From Siphonodentalium dalli (taxonomy: Eukaryota; Mollusca; Scaphopoda; Gadilida; Siphonodentaliidae), in the NCBI GenBank assembly GCA_032622095.1, contig CP136068.1, positions 128,783,989 to 128,847,988 of the forward strand: a DNA stretch of 64,000 nt, in the 5' to 3' direction. Numbering within the stretch: position 1 is the stretch's first letter; every line of letters begins with the position of its first letter. The position numbers and the translations under genes are program-made. The notes beneath the pieces were generated by a model. It saw only the letters and a list, made by a program, of their open reading frames with translations. It searched no databases and had not been told where the DNA came from. Shown one piece after another: positions 34,101 through 46,100 of the stretch.

Positions 34101-37100
34101 ATGCATAATTTTTGTAAATCAATTTCGCAATAAACATTGAATTATTTCCCGTAAGAAATTCCATGATTGTCAGCGATGCAAATCAAAATTGGCTCAAAAA
34201 AGTAACCTAATTCATGCAATCTCAAGCTGGCACCTTCATCAACTGTGAAATACATTATGAAGGAATAAGTATTAACCCTTTACCCAACAGAATGGCCCTG
34301 TGCCAATGCATTCTCTTATATATGCGAGTCGACCATAGGTCGCCTCGCATATATAAGAGAATGCATTGGCTTAACACATTAAAAATTATAAAATTGTTAA
34401 AGAATGTAAGAAAAAATGGTAAAAAGTGTTAAAAAAAGATTTTTTTTAGGCCGATGCATTCTCTTATATATGCGAGTCGACCATAATATGCGAGGCGACC
34501 TATGGTCGACTCGCATATATAAGAGAATGCATTGGCACAGGGCATAACTGTAACTATCACAATGTGGTCAAGGAGCCGATTCCAATGATATCCATATTTG
34601 TATGGTTCTATTGAGACAGACCGAAGATATTTTAGGCTGTTGAAGCTTTATTTGGCCGGTTTTGGCCGGTTTGTTGGGTAAAGGGTTAACTAACTTTAGA
34701 TATATTACATGCTCTGTTTGTTCAATGTTATAAACTTTCCTGTCAGAACATCAACAAATTCCCAGGTTGTGAACTGGAGGAGTATGATCTCTATGGATGT
34801 ACCTTACTCATATTTAACCCTTTACCCAACAGAAGGGCCCTGTGCCAATGCATTCTCTTATATATGCGAGTCGACCATAGGTCGCCTCGCATATATAAGA
34901 GAATGCATTGGCTTAACACATTAAAAATTATAAAATTGTTAAAGAATGTAAGAAAAAATGGTAAAAAGTGTTAAAAAAAGATTTTTTTAGGCCAATGCAT
35001 TCTCTTATATATGCGAGGCGACCTATGGTCGACTCGCATATATAAGAGAATGCATTGGCACAGGGCATAACGGTAACTATGACAATGTGGTCAAGGAGCC
35101 GGTTCCAATGATATCCATATTTGTATGGTTCTATTGAGACAGACCGAAGATATTTTAGGCTGTTGAAGCTTTATTTGGCCGGTTTTGGCCGGTTTGTTGG
35201 GTAAAGGGTTAAATTCGCGCAGTACTATTTTTTGCGCACCCATCCGTGCGCAAATTTAAAACTGAGCGAAAAATAGTACGATGCCAAGTGTAATCTAAAC
35301 CACAGTCCATAGGAAATACAAGAGTGCTGTGTTGCTGAGTTTACATATATTATGAACGATTGAATAAACAATTATGCCTATACATGTATGCATATACTTA
35401 CATTCGGCTAACCGCTATCAAGACCATTGCTCGCAATTCAAGCGACAAATGATGGTATTACATAGACATTGTTGAAATTCTTGTGCAAGAAATACTAGGA
35501 CTAATAGTCCAGGTTGCAACAAAATTATGATGTATGTAGTTACTAATTTATTGTCTGCATGATGTAAATCCGCCTCTGGTGTTTAATACACATATACCAT
35601 CTCCAGCAATGACTAAGAACCGAAACTGTCATCAGCTCAAAGATATACGATAATATCACAGAAATATTAGGAAAATAATTTTCTCAGTTTTGAATTCGCG
35701 CAAATAGGTGCGCGAATTTAAAGTGTGCGAATTCAAAACTGAGCGAAAAATAGTACTGCGCGAATTTAAGTACGAGTAAGGTAGCCAGAATAGAGGCTCA
35801 TGGGATGATCTAATATTACCATTGCATTTTTGAATTTCTCCAATGAAATAATAAGTGCACTTTTTTGTAATTGTTGGTTTATGGACAAATGTTATTTTTT
35901 TCATTTTATCAGATATTCTGGTTGGAAGATAAAAACAAATCTTCAATTGAAATTGAATATAATACATTTTAGACGTAACAGTGAAATAATCGGGTGATTC
36001 GAGTCTCTAATAGATGTGAAAGAAGGCCTTCGGAAGTATGTTAGCTAGCGAGGTATGCTAGTGCTGCAAATTTTCAGAAAGGTTCGTTTCTTCTGATTGG
36101 TGAACAAGGTAATATTTGGTAGGTTAACCCTTTGAGTGCCAGGTCCGATTTTTGTATCAACCCATATACCCTGTGCTAATGCATTCTCTTATATATGCGA
36201 GTCGACCACAGGAATGAATTGGCCTAACAATTTTTCATCATTTGTTATTATTTTTTACAATTTTTTACAATTTTAATAATTTTTTCTTATATTCTTTAAC
36301 TCTTTCAGTATTTTGTAGGTTTAGTGCCAGGGAATCTTACGTTTTTCATGGGCATCAAAATTATTACTATGAATACTTGGTGATAATTTTGAGTTATAAC
36401 ATGCCCCTAAGGTTTTATCCAGTTTGTTTTTAAATTCGCTATAGCATGCTTAAGCATACCCAAACAAAATTCAACCCAAAAACAAAATAATACTTTTTTA
36501 AGGCCGATTTTACAGACCGTAAATTAGGGCCGATGAGATCGGCCCCTGGCACTGAAATGGTTAAAGATGTATAATCCAAATTAACACTCCCAAATTACTA
36601 TTTCTGTGGCTTCGGGGGTAAAAATATTTGATTCGAATCGAGGAACCCATCTATCAAAGATAAGATTGATGGCACAGGATCTTTAATGCTGCACAAGTGC
36701 TGCTCCAGGCATGAAAGGGTTAAACTGAACATAAAGGGCTGGCAATAAATTATGTTCCTTCTTTATCTTTTCAGAAACCATCTTCGGACAGTAAACCAGT
36801 TATTGTGCAAGGATCATCAGACTCCACAGAGAGCATGAGAACAAACCAACCAACATCAGATCAACCACAGGGTCCCAGTTCTGCTTCACCACAGGTAATA
36901 TTTCTTTCCACAGCTGTCGATCAAATAATTACTAGCAGATAGATTCCACCGTAGGGCTGCAATGATACACTTCGTCACATTATGAAATGAATCACGATAC
37001 ATGATCAATGATACAATACATATCACAATACACTGAATTAGTATTTCCAAATGAATACCGCCTGAATTATCAGAAACAACAAGTTTATAACTGGAGATAG

Positions 37101-40100
37101 AGTTCATTTTAAACTAAAATGGAGTTTAATTGTTGGCTAGATGAGTCAAATATACATAGTATACATGTAAACTTGAGAGATAATTGCAGGTTTTGCTTTT
37201 TTACATTAGCCCATCTTCAGACATTACTTGATTTCCTGTATCACGATACACATGACATGTATAATTTGAAAGTGTATTGCATTACCTTGAATTCACAATG
37301 AATCATTGCAGCCCTGCTGAGCCGGTGGATTGCAAATTCTGATGCCACTCTAATTTAGATATCCATACATACTTTCAGTGTTGCATTGGCTGTTTTCAAA
37401 CAACTTTTTAATCTATTGAACTTGGACACTTATGTTGGATATTTATCCATGGCTGTAACCATGTCTTTTATTTTGTGCATGCACTTTATTATTTTGTCAC
37501 ATTTAAAGACAAGAACAAGGTATGATCTTGTGTGTGTAAACCAGCATAAGCACAGGCTTTAAAATCAATTAATGTATTTAGTAGAAGTTTCGTCTCCTAG
37601 CAACCACTATATCATCCATTATCCATGATATGTGTATTTACATGTACATAGTTTACTCAAAAAAGGCCATTGAGTTCTATCGTTATATCAGTTTATCATT
37701 TTTCGTAACATTTTTTTCATCGAAAATACACTTTTTCTTTAAATAAACCAACGCCCAAAAAATCCACCTCTTTTCGGGGGTTGTGGAGTCAGCAACTTTT
37801 TATTATTTATTTTTCTTATGTGTACCAGAAATAAGAGGTTACTAACCACTTGCAACATGGCTTAATCAAAGTTGTAGTACCAAAGTAGTGATTTGTTTCT
37901 TTCCAATTAGGGCTTTATTATTCTTAAACCATAATTAAACCTTTCATGTTTAGGCGTCTATTTCTGCTGAAAGCACAGTACCAGAAACAAGTGATGATTT
38001 GGTGAAAACACGATTTATAGTTAATGAGGAGCAGCGACAGATTAAGGAAGATTTCTTTAAGAAGCAGCGAGATGAGGCTAGAAGGTTCGCAACAGAGGAG
38101 AAAAAACAGAAGAAGTTGGTATGTCACTTTTCTATGAAGATTTTTAACCCTTCCATGACAGGAGATTCCGGAAATTTTTGTGAAAGCCCTGTGCCAATGC
38201 ATTCTCTTATATATGCGAGTCTCCCATGGGAGCCTCGCATATATAAGAGAATGCATTGGCTTAACAAAATTGACCTTGACCTTGTATGCCAGTGTATTGT
38301 CTTATATATGTGAGGCTCCCTATGAGACACTGATATATAAGAGAATGCATTGGTACAGGGTCTTTAATGCTGCACCAGCGCAGCTCCCATCATGAAAGAA
38401 TTATAGTGTTGCTGAGGTGACCAATTGTTCAATTCTGACAGAAATCTTGTTTCCTCGCAGCTGGCAATTCAATATAGTGATGCCACCAAACTGCATTCAT
38501 ACTAAACCAGACACCCTGTTTGAGCAATCAGCCCTGTTAACCGTTTCATGACGGGCACTGCGCTGGTGCAGCATTAAAGATTACGTGCCAATGCATTCTC
38601 TTATATATTTGAGTCTTCCATAGGGAGCCTCGCATATATAAGAGAATGCACTGGATTACAAGGTTAAGGTAAATATTGTTAGGCCAATGCATTGTCTTAT
38701 TATGCCCCCGATCTCCGATGGAGATTTGGGGGTATATAGTGGAGCCCTCTGTCTGTCCTTCCGTCCGTCGTCCTTCCGTCCGTTCTTCATTCCGTCCGTG
38801 TTTACTAATGACTACTTATGTGGCTAAGATTGTGTAAAATGGATATTTATGTGCATAACTTCCGTTGCGTGGCTAGCCACGTAACAGCTTTCAGATGGAC
38901 GTTCAAAAATGATCTATTTGGCCTAATCAGCTTATTTAATTTTGTAGTCACTCAAAATTTGGAAACAAAAAGTCCATCGAATTAGACATCCATGACCTGC
39001 CAATAGGAAATGTTGGACACTGACTGACATTTATGTGGCTAGCCACCCAATCACGGACCTGTCAGTTTCTCCTATTCCACTGTCCCAGTTGCTGTGTGCA
39101 AGTTTTTGAGTTTTAATCAGCTTCTTCTGCTTTTATTCCAACATGTTATGAATCCATAATCTGGAGTTTTATCACTATCTACTACTTGATAGCCACATAA
39201 AATTTTATGGCTACTTGAGAAGCCACATAAAAACTAAAGCCACATTACCATTTCTAGCGACATAGGTCGGAGCCACATATCTACCCATTTGTTCGTATGT
39301 CTGTCCTTCCATCCGTACGAACGTTTCAACTCATAACTTTGGTTTCGCTAACTCAATTCAGTTGATCTTTGGTATGCTAATATACCAGCCGGGGGGATAA
39401 GATTTCCCCATAACTGCGGTTTCGTCCGCCCATTTTTTCCAGAGTTACGCCCCTTTTTGGACTTAGAAAATTGTCGGCCTGTACTAACATTTCAACTCAT
39501 AACTTTGGTTTCGCTAACTCAATTCAGTTGATCTTTGGTATGCTAATAGACCAGCCGGGGGAACAAGATTTCCCCATAACTGCGGTTTCGTCCGCCCATT
39601 TTTTCCAAAGTTACGCCCCTTTTTGGACTTAGAAAATTGTCCGTACGAACGTTTCAACTCATAACTTTGGTTTCGCTAACTCAATTCAGTTGATCTTTGC
39701 TATGCTAATAGACCAGCCGGGGGGACAAGATTTCCCCATAGCCGTGGTTTTCCAGAGTTACGCCCCTTTTTGGACTTGGAAATTCAGGTTTTCTGCTACT
39801 TTTTTTGGTTTCCAGATGATAACATGATTTTGGATTGTTTACTCATGAATAACATAACTTTACAAAGTGCCATTTAATAAGCATTTGCAAAAAAATAAGG
39901 AAAATCCTCTCTGATTGTACAGTCGGGGGCGTTACCTCCGCCCAGCGGTGCACTTGTATATGAGAGGCTCCCTATGGGAGACTCGCATATATAAGATAAT
40001 GCATTGGCACAGGGTTTTCGTAAAAATTTCAGGAAGCTCCAGTCATGGAAGGGTTAATTTAGCATTGGACTATCAGCTGAGCCAAGGCAAAAATAAATTC

Positions 40101-43100
40101 CGTCAGCTAATTTTTAGCTCAGGCAAATTTCAGAACCTGTGCCAATGTTTTGTGCAAAATTGAAACATATTAATTTCAGAACCTGTGCCAATGTTTTGTG
40201 CAAAATTGAAACATATTGCTGCAGATTTTGTCTTAGTGTCATACTGTGGAAGTCTTCAGACAGCAAAAAATTTATTGTTTGCCAAGGACTGCTGAGATAA
40301 CAAGGACTATATTGATAATCAACAATTTTAAGTCAGACCCAACCCAACCAAAGACTTCCATGATAATGCAGCTGCACACAGATCCAGTTGTAAACTGACA
40401 TTACATGTGTAGAGCACGCAACTATATAGTGGATCCTAGGCTAAGTTTCTGGCTTTTGCAATTTTTTAATTTAAGTAAATTTCTGCTAATTAACAAGGCT
40501 GACTATAGACCTAATAATCAAGTTTTTTAATCTTAAATAACTGTTATTAAACCTATCCAATGACATCTTGCTCAAGTACTGAGGAAAACATTATTTTACC
40601 TGATGAATTGTCTACTAACTTAAATTTTTTTTTAACTATTCCATGACTGCAGATTCCTGCAATTTCGCAAAACCCTGTGCCGATGCATTCTCTTTTAAAG
40701 TGAGTCTCCCTTAGGGAGCTTCTCAAATATATGAGAATGCATTTGCCTAACAATATTTACCTTGAAATTGTAGAAATTGAGTAGGAAAAAAAAAAATTGC
40801 AATTAGCACTTACGTTATTTCCTCCTCTGAGTTTAACCCTTTGAGTGGCAGGTCTGATTTTTGTATCAACCCATATACCCTGTGCCAATGCATTCTCTTA
40901 TATATGCGAGTCGACCATAGGTCGCCTCGCATATATAAGAGAATGCATTGGCCTAACAATTTTTCATCATTTGTTAATATTTTTTACAATTTTTTACAAT
41001 TTTAATAATTTTTTAAAAATCTAAAAAAAATAAAATGTTTTTTACTTTTTTAATTTTTTTAGGGCCGATTTTACAGACCATAAATTAGGGCCGATGAAAT
41101 CGGCCCCTGGCACTGAAAGGGTTAATGGTACCTATAGCAAATAAAAAAATAATATTAAATTGTTATCGAGCCAGGCTATCAACTAAAACTATTTCTAATT
41201 GGCTGTATGTGAGACTAACCTCCCAAAAACAGTTCTTGGACACCAATCAGAAGGAGACTTTCTGAATAATTGCAGTGCTTGCAAACTTTGAATTTTTTTA
41301 AACATACTCTATTACAGACTTATTTCACCATTTCATCTAAAATTAATATGTATTACATTCAATTTAAGATTTTTGTTATCTTAATACCTAATTTTTTTTT
41401 ATAAAATAAAAACATACTAGTAACTTAAAAAAATATTTTTATTTTTATTTTGTTTGCTCCTCCCACCCCTATCTTTTCAAATAATTATCCGTAAACAAAC
41501 AAATGAAAAAAATTGGCCTTATCTAGGTTATATATATACAATTTTGTGTGGTTTTATAAATTTGCAAATTTATTTGACAATTCCACCCAAGATTCTCTTT
41601 GTTGAAATCATGTGTATATATTTGTAGCAACATGATCGAGTTTTAAAACAGATTGCCGATGATAAGGCTTATAAGGCTGCTATAAAGAGACCCCACGGCG
41701 AAGAAACAAAGTCACCACAAGCAGCTCAGGAGACCGTCGTCAAAGCAGATGATTGCTGTGCAGCTCAACAAGGAGCTAAACAGACACTGCTGCAGGTATA
41801 CATTTTTCATTCATTGACCAGTTTGGGTGGGATGTTCACATGCCTCAATATATGGTGCTGGACATTTGCAGAAGGAGGTCCCTAGAGCAGGTACCAGCAT
41901 AGAAGGCGACTTGAGAGATAAATACTCTATACATAATGTGCCACTTTTCCCTAATTTTGTCCCTGGGAGAAGTGACCTCTCTCATATACGAGTGTGCATA
42001 TGTCCCAACAGCATGTTTAAACTATACTTACTGATTATAATGGTTTTTCACTCACTATAATGGTTTTATAAATGGTCTCTTGTGTTGCAGCATACTGCAC
42101 AGGGTTGCCAAAGTACCGACGGTACCACAACTTTCGGTACCGGTTCCGTACTGATGTTCAGTACCGCAAATCGGTATTGGTACTCATTGAGTGTACTTTT
42201 ATACTGCAAATAACTTTGGTTCCGTGGGTTTCCATCATCAATTATTCGTTAAGTTCGAGGTTTAGTCAAACAACTCGAATAAAAATCGCAATGACATTTA
42301 TGATTAAGTTGTTGTCTGCGGCGGTTTTCGGCAAGTCGCGAATGGATGATTTTTTTAAAAGATGGAACGAATGTATACATGTATGTTTGACTACTGGGCC
42401 GGCTAAAATCGTAGGCTTGTATGGATGATACACGGTACACCATATTTTTTCCGCCAAGGAGAAGCCCTTCAACTGAACTATATGGATTATTATCCTCGGC
42501 CTTGTGTTATCAGGAGGGTTAAAATTTATTGTCCGTTTATTTGCCTACTCCGGTCAATCAGCGACTCCGGTCAATCAGCGCTCGGATTAGCTCACGCATG
42601 AATGCGTCCCGTGCAAATCCCGCGCTCTTAACAATTCATCTAGCCAGTTTTATTTCTCTCCTTGGACCTATCAGACGTGGTTTTAACTAAAGGAAGTATT
42701 TCTCTATTGCGAGTTTATCAACTCAATATTTATTGTTGATAACAAACTTGCAATTTATCCGTTGCTTACCCGGTCGTTTAATATTTTTTAAGTGCGCGCA
42801 GAAACTCTTCGTTTCATAGTAGGCGCAACGCAATTTATAAAAATTCCGTGTTTTTATCGACACATTTTATCTCAAAAATTTTGGGATTGGAATCGACAAA
42901 ATCACGTTGAGAACTTTGCCATTGATGGCCATTTTGACAATGACTACAGACGCACATCGTTTACTTGTAGCAAACCTATATTGCATTATTGTGCAACATA
43001 TACGGTGGCATGAATCGTCCGATTTCGGAGTCCACGTGGTACGGTATGCGAAGTCTCCTAATTTCGTGCTAACTGTTTTTCATGAAGCCGACTTCTCGCT

Positions 43101-46100
43101 ACGTTCATTTCATGTACACTACCTCATCGTAAATGCAACAGCTCTGTTAGTGCGCAGAAAGTTGGCCAGGACAAAAATGTCTCCTTTGACGATAATTTAC
43201 ATGTATTCATAAACAAGATAAAACTTGTAATCCAATGGAATTTCTTTTGCCTCAACTAATTGTAAGTTGAAGTTGAGTGACTGGAACTTAACCGACATTT
43301 GGATAATGATTATCACAGAACATCATTGTACATATACAACATGTCGTTGTAATTAATTGTGCTTAACGATTAATATTTGCAAATCTTAGCTAGCCCGAAT
43401 GTATTACTATTAACATGAGGGCTCGTATTTGGATACTTGGAACTTCGCGAACGTTACATCGACTTCAAGATATTTATTTGAAATTTTGACCCTGTTCTTG
43501 CGATTCCATTTTCTTTCCCTCATTGTATCATCGGAACAATCGTTAGAAACAATGAGATTATGTTTGTTATAACATATAGTATTATATTGGCCTGTGTTCA
43601 AATAATGCTGTGTCTCTTGAATAGTCTCGTTCTTTACATGCCTGTCCAGTATTACTGACAGTGTCTGGTTGCTACGAATCGTGCAACTGGTTTGATTGGG
43701 GACTAGGATTATCTGACACAAGATTGGGCACCAAGGATTTTCATTTCAAGTTCCAGGGCTCAAAATACATTGAATTTTACGAGAATCAAATGCTGAATCA
43801 TGTTAGTCATAAAGCACTGCAAATTGTCAAGTTTTGTGAGAATTATTACGGGAATCGATTCGGTGATTCTCGTCGAATCTTGAAGCCTGAGTTCCCATTG
43901 TTGAATGGCGATCTCCATCCATTCATACCGGTACTCTGTCGTTATTTCGGCGACAATTGTGTCTGTTTCTTTGCAATCACTCAATGTATTTTGCTGAATG
44001 GGCTTCCCTGTTCCATGACTACACAGATATGCAAGTGCAGTAGCCTGAACCTTCAGCTATAGTTTGCTTAAATATCCAAGGATACTTCCGTCCGTGGTCA
44101 GAACTCTTTGGAGATATTTTGGATGAGAGCCTTTGGCTGGCCTACTTGTGGCAAGTCACCATATCCGTGTGACCTAGCATGGTCGCAGTGTTGAAATGAT
44201 TCCTTGGCTAGCCAGTGTCTCAATAAATTTCAGTCAATCAATGTTTATACTTTTGATGATTTTGATGTTTCACATTTCCATGTGTTCACTGTAACAAATA
44301 GACAACATCTGAACTGTTATCCTCAGACATTAGTGTTTGTCGATACATTCATATTACAAATTAACATGATACAAAATGGTGAGCTTAAAAACATGTATGG
44401 CCAGCCATAATTGTTCCATACTAGTACAAGGGTGTCAGTGCCTCAAAGGCTCAATGACATACGAACTGACTATCAATTTTCACTGATACCGACCTACTTC
44501 TGCGCTTTCAATCCGTGAATAGTCAAGGTGAACTACTATGCATTTATATTGTCATGTGCCCCGATGCACTGCCAATAGCATTTCCAACAGAGTCCATCAC
44601 TTGGCTCTCTACCTTCTATTTCCACATATAGAAAAGATCAAATGTCAAATAGCCTTCACTCACGTATTAAGCACAGTTACAGGAAATGTATTTATATTGC
44701 GCAGAGCCGCTGCCACTATAATTTCCATCAGAGACCAACACATGGCTCTTTTCCTTCTATTGCCTCATATCCAATTGATTATCGGGCAAATAACAGAAAG
44801 GACAGCATTTGTATTGTCACACATATAAAGTGCAGTTACATGAACAGCGTTTCTATTTATATTGCGCACGACCACTGCAGGCCTGCGTATTGGAGGCGAA
44901 CGACGGTTCGGTTCACCTGGAGGTTGTGAAATCTAAGTCGCGTCAAAGTTGTATGTGGCTCTCGTGATACTGAATATAACAGTTTGTGTAACCTATGGGT
45001 ACCTAAGCACAACCAGACAACCGACAAATACGTTACGGCTTACGATTTATTTTGCATTCGGCAGGCCTGCCAGTGCCAATTTCAAAAGAGTCCAAAACAT
45101 GGCTCTTCTCCTTCTATTACTACATATCCATATGATTATCTGGTAAATAGAAAACCTAAATGAATAACACAAATGAAAGCATTTGTATCATCACACATAT
45201 AAAGCGCCGTTCCGCAAGAAGCCTTTATATTGTGCATGACCACTGCCCAGTACCAGTGACTGGCGGGGTGCTACCATCGTTGATTTGGAAAACAAATCTT
45301 CAAGGGCGAATGCCACAGCTCCTGAGCCTTAGGGTGGGGAAGACTCATCATGTGCCACTAACAGCGCACCAGCCAACCAGACTTCAGTTCTTCCCAGATG
45401 TAAACGCAGCTCGAGCTCTCATTTGCTCTCGCAATTCAGAAGACGGATGTACTTGTGCCTGTATAATCATCAGTTGTGTTTTTCTCAAATTCAATGTCAT
45501 TGTGGGATAGGTATGACCATGCACATTTTGTCAAGAGGGAACAGTGCACAGTTTAATATTCGTGAATTAGAAAATTACAATTGCATACGGCTGCGTGAAC
45601 AATTGCTCCTGTCTCCTGGGAAGGACTGAGACTTCTGACTCTTCCCCACGGTCCTTGGCCCACTCCATTACGAGAGTGGGTCTTGTCCCCCTGGAATCAT
45701 ACTCCCTCGGGATATTCCAGGCCTGCTCCACCATCTGCGGACTTTCCGTAAGTGTATAAAACGTTCTCCTCACTGTAAGCAAGGACACCGCACGGATCTC
45801 ATCATCCTCTTCGCCGAGAAAAGACAGTATCTTACCTGCGGTTTAATTTCTAGCAGGTAAGATCACGTGGCCATAGTAAATAACGGAATTTACCTTATTA
45901 ACCTTGTTTTGCAATAACTAATAAAAAGTTTTTGTATATTATGCTTGCTAATAACTAACAGAATGTCTTGTCTTGCTTATAGTCGAACGAGATTCGACTT
46001 TGATGGCCGTACGGGTTGCTCATGAATATACGCGATATTGTCATAGTTGGTTGAGGGCCCATTGGTCCATGGTTTTACATTTTGAGCAAACGTACCAGTC

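Noticed and set aside
29395-38395. Recurring open frames with peptides like CILLYMRGSLWETRIYKRMHW
   Set aside because: They are translations of the MITE palindrome. They recur in several frames and on both strands wherever the hairpin is, so they are not genes.
43661-44062. 133-codon open frame inside the nested intronic element
   Set aside because: No motif, no continuation across plausible splice sites, and a comparable frame exists on the other strand.
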